Shown here: positions 17,067 to 26,921 of the stretch, in pieces
How the letters are laid out: every line of letters starts with the position of its first letter
Position numbering within the stretch: position 1 is the stretch's first letter
Assembly: GCF_000711825.1 (NCBI RefSeq)
Contig: NZ_JONJ01000010.1
Span: 1-64,000 of the forward strand
Direction of reading: 5' to 3'
Source: [Clostridium] aminophilum DSM 10710
GTDB lineage: Bacteria; Bacillota; Clostridia; Lachnospirales; Lachnospiraceae
DNA length: 64,000 bases
The notes under the pieces: generated by a model
Told to the model about the DNA's origin: nothing
The model's input: only the letters and a program-made list of their open reading frames with translations
Databases searched by the model: none
Position numbers and translations under genes: made by a program

Positions 17067-17153
17067 GAAAAAAACGGAGATCGGGGGCCGCTTTTTCGTG
17101 CGGTTCTCAGTTTTCAACCATCATCATTCAGCGATATCATCATCCGACTTGGG

Positions 17154-17184
17154 AAGCCGCATGGTCAGAAGCCATGCGGCTTTT
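17154..17184 (+). terminator. lrgAB terminator
   Basis: An 11-base-pair perfect stem (17154-17164 with 17172-17182), seven-base loop, then TTTT. Confidence 0.85.
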
Positions 17185-17278
17185 CACGTCTGCAGGCATA
17201 TTTTTCGGATATGCGTTATAATGGAGCATATAGAAAAATAGAAAAAACGTCCGGACCGGACACATCGGGAGGAAAAAG

Positions 17279-18961
17279 ATGAACGCTCAGGAACGCTATG
17301 CATATTGGATGGAAAAACTGTCGGATGAAGATCCGATGAAGAGGGAACTGGAAGAAATCCGGGGAAATGCGGAAGAGATCACGGACCGGTTCTGGAGGGA
17401 GATTGCATTTGGAACCGCCGGACTTCGTGGCATCTGCGGTGCCGGAACAAACCGGATGAATGTTCTTACGGTCGGAAGGGCGACCCAGGGAATTGCAGAT
17501 TACATTCTCGCATCCGGAGTGGATCCAAGGCGCGGCGTCGCGATTGCATACGACTGCCGATATCACTCACGGGAGTTTTCGGAACTGGCAGCGGAGATTC
17601 TGGCGGGAAACGGCATTGTCTCCTGGCTGTTCCCGGAGATGCGCCCGACGCCGGAACTCTCCTTTGCCATCCGGGAACTCGGCGCGTGTTCCGGAATCAA
17701 TATGACGGCAAGTCATAATCCGAAAGAGTACAACGGATATAAAGTTTACTGGGAGGACGGAGCGCAGGTTTCCGGGGAGATTTCAGAGGGAATGTCAGAA
17801 AAAATTTCCCGAATCGACCTGTTTGATTCGCCTCGAAGAATGCCGCTGAATGAGGCGATAAAATCGGGAATTGTCCATATTATCGAAGAAGATATGGATA
17901 GAAAATATCTGAATTATGTCGAAAGTATGGCTCAGAGGCCGGATAAGGATCTGAATAAAGCCGTCAAAGCCGTATATACTCCCTTGAACGGAGCCGGAAG
18001 TATTCCGGTCATGACCGTTCTGAGAGAGAGAGGATTTTCGGATGTGACCATTGTCCCGGAACAGAAAGATCCGGATCCGGAATTCACGACCGTAGGATAT
18101 CCGAACCCCGAAGATCCGCGAGGATTTGAGTATGCGGAAAAACTCGGACGGACGATAGGGGCGGAACTTCTCATCGCGACGGATCCGGACAGCGACCGGA
18201 TGGCGGTGGAGATCCGGAATGAGGATGGAGACTACGTTCCGTTAAACGGAAATCAGACCGGCGCACTCCTGATTTACTATATGGCGCAGGCCCGGAAGGA
18301 ACAGGGAAGGCTTACCGGCCGGGAAATGATGATCAAATCCATCGTGACCGGTGATTTCGGACGGGCGGTATGCGAGGACTACGGCATACAGACATTTGAA
18401 GCGCTGACCGGTTTCAAGAATATTTGCGGTCGGATTCCGGAACTGGAGAAAAAGGGTTACCGTTACTTTTTCGGATATGAGGAGAGCATCGGCTGTGCGC
18501 CGGGAGAAAAGGTGCGCGACAAGGACGGTGTGTGCGCGGCCATGCTGGTAATGGAGATGGCAGCATACTATAAGAAGAACGGAATGACGCTGGAAGATGT
18601 GCTGAATGAAATGTACGGGAAGTACGGGTACTACGCAGAAAAAGAGGTGTCCATCGTCCGAAAGGGCGAAGAGGGCAATCGCGAGATCCGTGGCATCATG
18701 GAGCGGTTCCGCACGGAAGCGCCGGATGCTTTCGCAGGCACGGCGATTCGCGGGAAGGTGGATTATCTGCATGGATATAAGGATATCCCGGCAACCAACG
18801 CGATGAAATTCATTCTTGAGGATGGAAGCTGGTTCTGCGTCCGCCCCTCCGGAACCGAGCCGAAGATCAAATTCTATTATTATACAAAGAAAAATTCCGC
18901 GAAGGAATCGGCGGATGCCATTGCGGCACTCAGCGATGCGGTTGCGGAATGGATCGGATAA
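17279..18961 (+). CDS. phospho-sugar mutase (alpha-phosphoglucomutase type)
   Basis: A 560-residue alpha-D-phosphohexomutase that interconverts glucose-1-phosphate and glucose-6-phosphate (or the mannose pair). Family landmarks in order: FGTAGLRGI near residue 45, the phosphoserine loop TASHNPKEYNGYK (~145), the metal loop ATDPDSDR (~302), the sugar-binding GYEESIG (~400) and the phosphate-binding RPSGTEPKIKFYY (~522). Length and N-terminus match PgcA-type enzymes of Firmicutes. GGGAGGAAA precedes the ATG. A TATAAT at 17217-17222 is a likely -10. Links to glycogen and cell-wall sugar supply. Confidence 0.93.
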   Translation: MNAQERYAYWMEKLSDEDPMKRELEEIRGNAEEITDRFWREIAFGTAGLRGICGAGTNRMNVLTVGRATQGIADYILASGVDPRRGVAIAYDCRYHSREFSELAAEILAGNGIVSWLFPEMRPTPELSFAIRELGACSGINMTASHNPKEYNGYKVYWEDGAQVSGEISEGMSEKISRIDLFDSPRRMPLNEAIKSGIVHIIEEDMDRKYLNYVESMAQRPDKDLNKAVKAVYTPLNGAGSIPVMTVLRERGFSDVTIVPEQKDPDPEFTTVGYPNPEDPRGFEYAEKLGRTIGAELLIATDPDSDRMAVEIRNEDGDYVPLNGNQTGALLIYYMAQARKEQGRLTGREMMIKSIVTGDFGRAVCEDYGIQTFEALTGFKNICGRIPELEKKGYRYFFGYEESIGCAPGEKVRDKDGVCAAMLVMEMAAYYKKNGMTLEDVLNEMYGKYGYYAEKEVSIVRKGEEGNREIRGIMERFRTEAPDAFAGTAIRGKVDYLHGYKDIPATNAMKFILEDGSWFCVRPSGTEPKIKFYYYTKKNSAKESADAIAALSDAVAEWIG

Positions 18962-19113
18962 TCGGAGAGTTGCCGGAGAACCGGAGACTCATTCTTCCAT
19001 CCGGATCGGCGGATTGCAGACCATTCCGGAGTTTTGGGGGAGAATGAGGGGAATTTGATCATGGACCGGCCGTTGGCGGCGGGGATCACTCAGATTCGGA
19101 AAGGTGGAGAGAG

Positions 19114-20139
19114 ATGGAACATGGAAATCTTTTGCGCGGAAAGACTATAGCGCTTGCGCTTTCCGGAGGCGGAGCCAAGGGCGCATATCAGATCGGCATG
19201 ATGAAGGCGCTGTATGAGGCGGGACTGGAGCGGTCAAAACTCTGGCTTTCCGGCACCTCTATCGGAGCGATGAACGCCGTCTATCTCGCATGCCACGATC
19301 CGGAGACGCTTCGGGAGATGTTTTACGCTTTTGACCGGTCGGCAGGCCACGATACGGTTCCGGTTACGCCGTTTGATGTGGTGGGAAAGGCCCGTGAGGA
19401 TGTCATGGCCGGACGGGTCACTCTGGAGGAATTTCTGAACGAAAAACGGTTTTATGCCATGGATCCGGCACCTCTTCTGGAGTATTACCGGGAGACACTG
19501 CCGGATGAACTGCTGGAGCACAATCCCGTTCCGGTCGAAGTGTGCTGCTATTCGCTGATCGCGCGCCGGCCGGTGCATTTCCGGTTGAACGGGCTTCCCG
19601 CAGAAGAACAGAGGATGCTGGTTCTGGCCAGCGGAAGTCTCCCGTATGTCTTTCCTCCGGTGCGGTTTCACGGGGACGTTCTTCTGGATGGCGGCGTTGT
19701 TCCGGAGATTCTGTTTCATGAGAGGAAGACGGGGCATACGGGCGGGCTTTCGGATGAGAGCGGCCGGACAGAGAACGCGGAGCTGCAGCGGCGGATTTCG
19801 GTCGGTGGGGCTGCGGAGACGCCGGCGCCGCATGAAAAAATTCCGGTTCCGGCCATGTGTGAGATGCTGGACAAAGAAAATGTCTGCGCGGACTGGCTGA
19901 TCGGAGCATTTTTGAATCTTTACGACGAGGTTGAACGCCCGAAAGAAGGAGCCGACAGCGTCTGCAGACGATATCGGGAACTCCGGCCGTCGGTTCCGCT
20001 GGAAGAATCGCCGGGATCGGGCACACTGGATTTTTCCCCGGAAAAACTGGATTCCCATGAAAAACTGGGATATGAGGATACGGTTCGGTTCCTTTGCTCA
20101 TTCGTCTCCGAACAGGCGATGGGAACGTGCGGATATTGA
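19114..20139 (+). CDS. patatin-like phospholipase
   Basis: A 341-residue cytoplasmic patatin-fold lipid hydrolase. The oxyanion loop is SGGGAKGAYQIG (~17-28), the nucleophile is S49 in GTSIG, and the second member of the Ser-Asp dyad is D192 in LLDGGV, so all active-site residues are present. It hydrolyses acyl esters, probably of phospholipids; the physiological substrate is unknown. The region after the DGG (about 198-245) is variable and polar. A clear GGAGAG lies before the ATG. No signal peptide. Confidence 0.87.
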   Translation: MEHGNLLRGKTIALALSGGGAKGAYQIGMMKALYEAGLERSKLWLSGTSIGAMNAVYLACHDPETLREMFYAFDRSAGHDTVPVTPFDVVGKAREDVMAGRVTLEEFLNEKRFYAMDPAPLLEYYRETLPDELLEHNPVPVEVCCYSLIARRPVHFRLNGLPAEEQRMLVLASGSLPYVFPPVRFHGDVLLDGGVVPEILFHERKTGHTGGLSDESGRTENAELQRRISVGGAAETPAPHEKIPVPAMCEMLDKENVCADWLIGAFLNLYDEVERPKEGADSVCRRYRELRPSVPLEESPGSGTLDFSPEKLDSHEKLGYEDTVRFLCSFVSEQAMGTCGY

Positions 20140-20266
20140 CATAAAATAAAAGAGTTGTAATCTTAATAATGTAGGCAATAGGCCCAAGAGGTATATATAT
20201 AATTTTTTATGTTGGCTTTTTAAGTATGCATGAACAGAAAAAGTCAGGCTGACAAAAGGAGAATAC

Positions 20267-22579
20267 ATGATCGTCATACCTGTTTACAATGCGATCCTTC
20301 TGCCGGGGATCAATCTCTATTTCAAGAAAAAGGAATTCCGGCAGACATCCGGAAGGGATGCGGTTGCCGATGAACCGGTAACATTTCTCTATGAGAAGGA
20401 ACTTCAGAACCGCGACAGTCTGACCGCAGACAATTTTTATCCGGTCGGTGCGGAGGGCGTGATCGAGGAGATCGGTGAAAATGATTATGTCACGCTTCGC
20501 GTTGACCGCCGTATTACGGTGGAACGTGTGACCATCGAAGAGGACAGGACGATGCGGATTGCTTCCGTGGTCCGCAAGGAAACGGATGATCTTCCGGAAG
20601 CGGAAGAGAAGCAGATTTTCGAGAAGCTCCGCAGAGCGCTGGTCACATTTGTGGACAGCAAAGAGTGGGGGGCAATTGTCCGCCCGTATATTGTCCAGTG
20701 GGAAAACGTGGCAGAGATTCTCTCATCGCTCTCGAGCTGGCTGCTTCTGACCAATGAGGAAAAATATGCGTTTCTTGCCGAGGACAGCGCGAGAACGCGG
20801 ATGCAGCAGATGGAAAAAGCGCTGTATGAGTTCCTTGAGATGTCGAAACTGACCGGGGAAGCGCAGGACGAGCAGGAGGAAGACTATCACCGGATGGTCC
20901 GCGAAAGCGCGATCCGCCGTCAGCTCGACTACCTGCAGGATCAGCTCGACGAAATGCACCCGGAGGATATGTCGGATATCCGGATGCTCGAGATGAAGAT
21001 CAAAGAGAGCGGGATGAACGACGATGCCCGGAAAGAGGCGGAACACGTTCTAAAGCGCATTGAACAGGAGGGAACGCAGAGCCAAGAGTACGGCATGCTG
21101 TACGACTATCTGGACTTTTTGACGGGACTGAGCTGGAAGAAGGAACCGGCACGCCGCATTTCCCTCACCAAAGCGGAGAAAATTCTGGACGAGGATCATT
21201 TCGGACTGAAGAAGGTTAAGTCCAGAATTCTTCAGCAGATCGCGGTGATGGACCTCAATAAAAAACAGTCCGGTTCCATCATCCTCTTTGTCGGAGCGCC
21301 GGGAACCGGAAAAACATCGATCGGGCAGAGCATCGCGAGAGCGCTCGGAAGGCAGTATGTCCGCGTCAGCCTTGGCGGCGTCCGGGACGAGGCGGATATC
21401 CGCGGACACCGGAGAACCTATCTCGGGGCGATGGCAGGACGGATCATGGAGGGCATCCGCCGGAGCGGGGTCTCAAATCCGGTGATGGTGCTGGACGAAG
21501 TAGACAAGCTGTCCTCGTCCTACAACGGCGATCCGGCCAGCGCACTTCTGGAAGTGCTTGACCCGGAGCAGAATTTTTCGTTTACGGATCATTACATGAA
21601 TGTCCCGTATGATCTGAGCGACGTTTTCTTTATCTGCACGGCCAACACGCTCGATACGATTCCGGAGCCGCTGCTCAACCGCATGGAAGTGATCAATTTT
21701 CCGGGATACACTGCGACGGACAAGTTCGAGATTGCGAAGCAGTACCTTCTTCCGAAAGCGCGGAAAGCGATGGGAATCCGGGAAAATCAGCTGACGGTCA
21801 GCGATGAGGCGATCCGGAAGATTATCGCGGACTTCACCGCGGAGAGCGGTGTGAGGGGACTGAAAAAGAGGATGGAGACGCTCTGCCGTGCGGCAGCGGT
21901 CGAGATTGTTAAAAACAAAGGGAAAGGTCTGGATGTGAAGCCGGAAGATCTCCGCAAGCTCCTCGATATGAAGCCGATCCGTCATGACCAAGCGCTGAAG
22001 AAGAAGGCACCGGGCGTTGTGACCGGGCTGGCGTGGACGTCAGCCGGCGGAGAGATTCTTTACATCGAGACGATTCTCATGAAGGGAAGCGGCCGGCTTA
22101 CCGTGACCGGACAGCTGGGGGATGTCATGAAGGAATCGGCGCAGATTGCGCTCAGCCTTGTGAAGTCCATGTTCCCGGAAAAGGGGCGGATCTTTAAGGA
22201 CAATGACATTCACATCCATATTCCGGAGGGGGCGGTTCCGAAAGACGGACCGTCTGCGGGAATCACCCTGACAACGGCACTGGCGTCTCTGATCACGGGA
22301 CGGGCGGTATCACCGGAATATGCCATGACCGGAGAGGTCTCCCTGCGCGGTGTGGTGATGCCGATCGGAGGGCTTCCGGAAAAACTGATGGCGGCGGTCC
22401 GTGCCGGCGTGAAGAAGGTCCTCATCCCGGAAGAAAATATGGAGGATCTGGAGGACGTGGCCGACGAGGTCAAGGATAAGCTGGAGATCATCCCGGTGAA
22501 AGACGTGAGAGAAGTGCTCGTCATGACAAAGGTTATGACGAAGGCGAGAGCGGCCGGCAACGGGACGGAAAAAAAATGA
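20267..22579 (+). CDS. lon: ATP-dependent Lon protease
   Basis: A 770-residue LonA-type protease that degrades damaged and regulatory proteins. The N-terminal substrate-binding LON domain (1-~200) and coiled region (~200-300) are followed by an AAA+ module with Walker A GAPGTGKTS (~343) and Walker B VMVLDEVDK. The C-terminal protease domain has the Ser-Lys dyad: S663 in PKDGPSAG and K706 in GGLPEKL. Full length for the family. AAAGGAG lies upstream of the ATG. Neither a CIRCE nor a CtsR-type operator was seen in the short upstream gap. The gene converges with the GH5 gene 49 bases downstream. Confidence 0.97.
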   Translation: MIVIPVYNAILLPGINLYFKKKEFRQTSGRDAVADEPVTFLYEKELQNRDSLTADNFYPVGAEGVIEEIGENDYVTLRVDRRITVERVTIEEDRTMRIASVVRKETDDLPEAEEKQIFEKLRRALVTFVDSKEWGAIVRPYIVQWENVAEILSSLSSWLLLTNEEKYAFLAEDSARTRMQQMEKALYEFLEMSKLTGEAQDEQEEDYHRMVRESAIRRQLDYLQDQLDEMHPEDMSDIRMLEMKIKESGMNDDARKEAEHVLKRIEQEGTQSQEYGMLYDYLDFLTGLSWKKEPARRISLTKAEKILDEDHFGLKKVKSRILQQIAVMDLNKKQSGSIILFVGAPGTGKTSIGQSIARALGRQYVRVSLGGVRDEADIRGHRRTYLGAMAGRIMEGIRRSGVSNPVMVLDEVDKLSSSYNGDPASALLEVLDPEQNFSFTDHYMNVPYDLSDVFFICTANTLDTIPEPLLNRMEVINFPGYTATDKFEIAKQYLLPKARKAMGIRENQLTVSDEAIRKIIADFTAESGVRGLKKRMETLCRAAAVEIVKNKGKGLDVKPEDLRKLLDMKPIRHDQALKKKAPGVVTGLAWTSAGGEILYIETILMKGSGRLTVTGQLGDVMKESAQIALSLVKSMFPEKGRIFKDNDIHIHIPEGAVPKDGPSAGITLTTALASLITGRAVSPEYAMTGEVSLRGVVMPIGGLPEKLMAAVRAGVKKVLIPEENMEDLEDVADEVKDKLEIIPVKDVREVLVMTKVMTKARAAGNGTEKK

Positions 22580-22627
22580 GCTCCAGGGACGGGGACAGAG
22601 GGCCACGAAGCCCGCTTGCAGACTTTG

Positions 22628-23797
22628 CTACTGTCCGAGCATGAGACGGCGGACCCATCTGCCGGTTTCCGTGAGATCACTGTCGTCCCAGTCCGCCGTC
22701 TTTTGGCACCCCGGAACGAGGAGGGCGGAAGTTTCTGCCTTGTTGCTGAGATTCCAGCTGAAATAAGAGATGTTGTTCTCGTTCAGCAGCCGTTTCCAGG
22801 CCTCGGCGCTCTCGTAGTCGATACCGCCATTGCCGGATGCGTCACAGATGCTGAACTCCGAGACAATGACCGGTGTTCCGGCTGCCCGCGCACGGATAAG
22901 CTTGTCACGGATTCCGTCTTTGTGCGTCGCCGCATAGAAATGGAGCGCGTACATGACGTTTTCTGGATTGCTGAGAGGATTGCCGGCCGGCTGATCGACA
23001 TCCTGAGACCAGGTCGGCGTGCCGCAGATGATGACGGCTCCGGGGCTGTTTTCACGGATGACCGGGATGATCTGATCGGCGTACTGCCGGATCTCGTCCC
23101 AGGTTGTGCCGCCGTTCGGCTCATTGCAGATCTCATAGAGCACATTCGGATGGTTTGCATACCGTGCGGACATCCGGCGGAAGAAATCCGCGGCCTCCCC
23201 GGTGTGCTGATTTGGATTTCCGTCGCTCAGAATATGCCAGTCAATGATCACGTACATTCCGAGATGCTCCGCGGCCTGAACTCCCTGATCAATCAGATTC
23301 TCCAGGGCAGAGCGGTCGCCGCCGGTCAGATATCCGCCGTACTCCCCGGTGTACATGGCGAGCCGGACGGCATTGGCACCCCATCTGTCACGGAGCGTGC
23401 GAAAGGCATCTTCATTCACATACTGCGGGAACCAGGCAAGACCGTGAGTGCTGATTCCCTTCAGCTGAAACGGATTCCCGGACTGGTCGATCAGGTCGGT
23501 TCCGCGGACGGAAAGTGCGCCGTGAACAGCGGCAGGAGTGCCGGATTCAGCGGATAAGCATGCGGAAGCCGAACCGGAACCGGTGGCGGCATTGGTGCCG
23601 GAAGTGGCCGGACCGTATTGCGGAGATGCCGGCTCGGAGACGGTGAGCTGTTCTGAAGCGGATGCATCGGTAGGATCGGACGCGGAAGAAGAATCCGCCG
23701 CCCGGGAGATCGTTCCGCCGCATCCCACGGCAAGGAGTGAGGCGGTAAGGAGAACGGCTGCGCGATATCGCACGGAAGAATGGGAAAATGGATGCAT
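22628..23797 (-). CDS. GH5-family endoglucanase-like lipoprotein
   Basis: A 389-residue exported glycoside hydrolase family 5 enzyme, probably cutting beta-1,4-glucan or a related hemicellulose. A signal segment ends with Cys26 (LLAVGC), the likely lipid anchor, followed by a Ser/Ala/Thr-rich linker to about residue 95. In the catalytic domain the acid/base is E226 (EICNEPNG) and the nucleophile E314 (VSEFS); RLAMYTGEYGGY and IIDWHILSDGNPN resemble subfamily 2 cellulases. The start is 23797, with GAGGTGA before it. No carbohydrate-binding module or dockerin is visible. Confidence 0.85.
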   Translation of the reverse strand: MHPFSHSSVRYRAAVLLTASLLAVGCGGTISRAADSSSASDPTDASASEQLTVSEPASPQYGPATSGTNAATGSGSASACLSAESGTPAAVHGALSVRGTDLIDQSGNPFQLKGISTHGLAWFPQYVNEDAFRTLRDRWGANAVRLAMYTGEYGGYLTGGDRSALENLIDQGVQAAEHLGMYVIIDWHILSDGNPNQHTGEAADFFRRMSARYANHPNVLYEICNEPNGGTTWDEIRQYADQIIPVIRENSPGAVIICGTPTWSQDVDQPAGNPLSNPENVMYALHFYAATHKDGIRDKLIRARAAGTPVIVSEFSICDASGNGGIDYESAEAWKRLLNENNISYFSWNLSNKAETSALLVPGCQKTADWDDSDLTETGRWVRRLMLGQ

Positions 23798-23895
23798 AAA
23801 TGTCACCTCGTTTCGTCTGTCGAAAAAAAGCATGACAGAGATATCATAATGCGGGTTATTCTGAGGCCATTATAACATTTTTTTGCTGTAAAAGG

Positions 23896-23942
23896 AAAAT
23901 CGCCCTGCTTACCGGAAGTAGACCCGGGAGCAGGGCGATTTT
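23896..23942 (-). terminator. terminator after the fused ABC transporter gene
   Basis: A 14-base-pair perfect stem (23896-23909 with 23929-23942) with a 19-base loop; AAAA and TTTT ends make it usable on either strand. It stands downstream of the minus-strand importer operon. Confidence 0.75.
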
Positions 23943-24040
23943 CGCAATTTTCTTCGGAAGAAGATCCGGAGATGGACGGTTATTCGCATTTTCTCCGGAA
24001 GTAGATCCGGGAGCAGGACAACTGTTCGCATTTTTCACAT
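23905..24040. repeat. about 42-base intergenic tandem repeat
   Basis: Three imperfect copies of a unit like CCGGAAGTAGATCCGGGAGC, each ending in TTCGCATTTT, begin at about 23912, 23954 and 23995; a decayed fourth reaches 24050. The first copy contributes the loop and right arm of the terminator. Confidence 0.75.
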
Positions 24041-24074
24041 CTGATCCGGGACAGTATTCCCGGACGGTGCAGGA

Positions 24075-25595
24075 TTAAAGCTGCAGAACTCTTCCTCCGA
24101 AAAGCTCCGCCTCTGCTTTTTCATGAGTGACCATGAGAACCGTGCGGTTTTGGGTGTAATCCCGGACGAAACGGATCACCGCATCCCGGGTCACCTCGTC
24201 GAGCCCCTTGAACGGTTCGTCGAGCAGAATCAGATTTCCGCCGTATGCAAGCGTTCGTGCGATTGCGACGCGGCGCTGCATGCCGCCCGAGAGCTCACGG
24301 ACCGGTTTTTCCGCATCCTCCGGAGTGAGAAGAAGTGCGGCGAGAAGGCCATTGATCAGGTCGGTTTCCGAAATGCCGGCTGCGGCGGCATTTCCGCCCC
24401 GGTGAAGAACAAAACGGATATTGGCATAGGCGGAGAGATCCGCGAGAAGACGGTCTTCCTGAAAGAGGAAGGAGACGCGTCCCTCGGAGCCGTCGGCCAT
24501 ATGCCTTCTCACCGTGCCGCTGTCCGGCTGCTGCAGGCCGGAAATGATGCGGATCAGCGTGGTTTTTCCCTTTCCGGACGGTCCCATGAGAGACAGGTGG
24601 CTTCCGGCTGGGATGGTGAGCGACAGATCCTTCAGAACCGTCGGCTCATTTTCATAGCCAAAACGGATATGATCGAGGCTGACTTCCGCTCCGGCTGCAT
24701 TGTCCGGAAGTGTCATGCCGCCCGTGGCGGCTTTGGGTTCCGATACGATCGTCCGGGAACCAGCCCGGGAGCCAGCCTTTTTCGCATGATCCGGAGAGGA
24801 TAATGCGAAGAGCCGGTCTGCGATCCACAGAAAAATGCGTCCGGTCACCATATTCAGAAGGACGATGGAAATGGTCCAGCAGAAGAGATCGGCTGTCTCA
24901 AAATAGATCTTGGCGTTGTATACCATCTCACCGATGGAGCCTTTCGGAAGACCGATAATCTCGGCCGCGACGCCGCTTTTCCATGCAAATCCGATTCCGC
25001 TCGAACAGGCGGAACGGATCCAGGGACGAAGTCGCGGAAGATCGATATAGCGAAGGCGAACCGGCATTGGAACGTGAAAGGAATCCGCCATCTCCCGGAG
25101 GAGAGGATCTTCCGCATCAAAACCGGCAAGAGTGTTCTGGTAAATGATCGGAAAAACCATCAGAAAGGTTATGAATACCGAGAGGTTTTCCGCCCGGATC
25201 CAGATCAGGGCCATGATGATAAACGAAGCGACCGGAACCGCCCGGACAACGGCGATATACGGCCAGAGGAGTGTTCGCACGGCAGGAAAAGCGCTTGCAC
25301 AGGAGGCCAGCACAATTCCGGCAAGAAAGGCGAAAAAAAAGCCGGCCGCAATGCGGCCGGTGCTGAAGATGACCGCAGACACAAAATCCGGTCCGGTCAA
25401 CAGGGCCGGGAAGCGGACAAGCACTTCACCCGGTGACGGAATCAGGATTCCGGTGTGAACGAAACGGGCAATGCACGTCCAGACAATAATGGCGGCTGCG
25501 AGAGCGGCCGCCTTTTCCGCTGGGCCGGAAAAGGGAAGATCTCCCTTTTTCCGGCGGTTTCGATCTCTTCGTTTATCGGTATTACTGCGCCACAT
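24075..25595 (-). CDS. fused ABC permease-ATPase, NitT/TauT type
   Basis: A 506-residue protein joining two subunits that are normally separate. Residues ~30-265 are a SsuC/TauC-like permease with about six membrane segments and the EAA-type loop (EMADSFHVPMPVRLRYIDLP). After a polar linker (~270-300) comes an ABC ATPase: Walker A GPSGKGKTT (338-346), signature LSGGMQ (435-440), Walker B LILLDE (455-460) and switch H491. It would import a small organic acid or sulfonate-like compound with the binding protein encoded just upstream. The ATG overlaps that gene by 14 bases, so translation is coupled. No frameshift or leftover start is visible at the junction, so the fusion looks genuine. Confidence 0.87.
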   Translation of the reverse strand: MWRSNTDKRRDRNRRKKGDLPFSGPAEKAAALAAAIIVWTCIARFVHTGILIPSPGEVLVRFPALLTGPDFVSAVIFSTGRIAAGFFFAFLAGIVLASCASAFPAVRTLLWPYIAVVRAVPVASFIIMALIWIRAENLSVFITFLMVFPIIYQNTLAGFDAEDPLLREMADSFHVPMPVRLRYIDLPRLRPWIRSACSSGIGFAWKSGVAAEIIGLPKGSIGEMVYNAKIYFETADLFCWTISIVLLNMVTGRIFLWIADRLFALSSPDHAKKAGSRAGSRTIVSEPKAATGGMTLPDNAAGAEVSLDHIRFGYENEPTVLKDLSLTIPAGSHLSLMGPSGKGKTTLIRIISGLQQPDSGTVRRHMADGSEGRVSFLFQEDRLLADLSAYANIRFVLHRGGNAAAAGISETDLINGLLAALLLTPEDAEKPVRELSGGMQRRVAIARTLAYGGNLILLDEPFKGLDEVTRDAVIRFVRDYTQNRTVLMVTHEKAEAELFGGRVLQL

Positions 25596-26685
25596 AGTAG
25601 AAGTCGTCAGCCGGAACCTTGCCGCCGACAGCCTTCGGATTCAGTCCGGAGAGAACATTCAGGAAACCGGATGCGGCTTTTTTCATGTCGTCGCCGGTGA
25701 TGGTGACAATGTTGCACTCCGGAATTGCCTTCTCTGCGATCGGAGCCTTGACGATGCCGTATTTCTCGACCAGTTTGGATGCATCGGCCGGATTGGCGTT
25801 GGCATACTCGGTGGAAGCCTGATACTCGGAGAGGAAATCAGCGAGTTCTTTTGCGTGGCTTTCCGCGAAATCTTTGCGGACAAAGAGGCCGGCGGTGATC
25901 AGACGGCTGTCGGTGCCCAGTTTATCCCATTCCTCTGTCATATTGAAGACGGTTTTCAGATCGCTGATCTGTGTCTTCGCAACGGTCACGAAAGGCTGCG
26001 GAAGCATTGCGATGCCTTTTCCGTTCTCTTTCATGGATGCAACGACTTCGGTCGGCTCGGACTTCCAGTCGATGGTGACATCTTTTTCCGGATCCAGACC
26101 GTTCTCCCGGAGGAGGTAGGTGAGGGAGTACTCCGGAACGGAGCCTTTGCCGGTTGCCATGATGGTTTCGCCCTTGAGATCAGCCCAGTTTTTCAGCTCT
26201 TTGCTGTCTCCGCTCTCGACGATGTAGGTTACTCCGAGGGTATTGATGGCAGCCATCTGAATGTTTCCCTCACTCTTGTTATAAAGGACGGAGCCGAGGT
26301 TGATCGGAGCGGCGATGATATCGAGATCTCCCTGAAGGAACTTCGGTGTAATCTCATCGGCCGAAGCGGCCATCAGGAACTCATAGGTATTCAGGCTCTT
26401 GCCGGCTTCCGCATCGTCAAGGAGTTTGACCATTCCGATGGAAGTCGGTCCCTTGAGGCCGGCCAGCCGGATGGCGCCTTCTTTGTGAGCCTCTGTGGAC
26501 GCTGCGGCACCGGAAGCGTCAGCGGCATTTTCGGAAGCTGATTCTGCTGTGGTTTCGGCAGCAGCTTCTGCCGTGGAAGCGGCCGTAGTCTCCGGTGCTT
26601 TCGGACTGGATGCGCACCCTGCGGCACCGATCATCATCGCAGCGGCGAGTGCTGCCGCGCACAGTCTGTCATTATGATGTTTCAT
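25582..26685 (-). CDS. ABC transporter substrate-binding lipoprotein, NitT/TauT type
   Basis: A 367-residue solute-binding protein anchored by Cys24 (IGAAGC), with an Ala/Glu/Thr-rich linker (~28-68) and a periplasmic-binding-protein type 2 fold: RLAGLKGPTSIGMVKLL, a GDLDIIAAP segment and NWADLKGETI. This pattern fits the SsuA/TauA/ThiY-like family, whose ligands range from sulfonates to pyrimidines; the ligand here cannot be told. GGGAGGA precedes the ATG at 26685. First gene of the two-gene importer operon. Confidence 0.85.
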   Translation of the reverse strand: MKHHNDRLCAAALAAAMMIGAAGCASSPKAPETTAASTAEAAAETTAESASENAADASGAAASTEAHKEGAIRLAGLKGPTSIGMVKLLDDAEAGKSLNTYEFLMAASADEITPKFLQGDLDIIAAPINLGSVLYNKSEGNIQMAAINTLGVTYIVESGDSKELKNWADLKGETIMATGKGSVPEYSLTYLLRENGLDPEKDVTIDWKSEPTEVVASMKENGKGIAMLPQPFVTVAKTQISDLKTVFNMTEEWDKLGTDSRLITAGLFVRKDFAESHAKELADFLSEYQASTEYANANPADASKLVEKYGIVKAPIAEKAIPECNIVTITGDDMKKAASGFLNVLSGLNPKAVGGKVPADDFYYVAQ

Positions 26686-26720
26686 GCTATATTCCTCCCG
26701 TATCATAACAATTTTGCATT

Positions 26721-26800
26721 TACGCGGGCAACGAGCCAAAGCCTGCGCCCCGGTGCGGCCTTGGCGACTGCCGCGATAACGAGCGAAACGCGCGAAGCGT
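26721..26800 (+). repeat. dispersed hairpin repeat, family 1, copy 1
   Basis: A hairpin (GCCAAAG at 26735 onward pairing with CCTTGGC at 26759-26765) is followed by the conserved GGCGACTGCCGCGATAACG (26763-26781) and GCGAAACG. A related sequence, GGAGACTGACGTGATAACG, is at 36658-36676, again following a hairpin. It lies upstream of the importer operon, in antisense orientation to it. Confidence 0.55.
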
Positions 26801-26921
26801 GTTTTGACTCAATTCTGCCCGAAATATTATAATACGGTCCGTAAGATAATTCTGTTGCATCCGCAACACCTGAAAAAAGATTTTCCGGCGCTCCGGCCGG
26901 ATTAAGAAGAAATGAATTAAT

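Noticed and set aside
20140-20266. Heat-shock operator (CIRCE or CtsR box) in front of lon
   Set aside because: No inverted GCACTC element or GGTCAAA heptad pair could be found in the gap.
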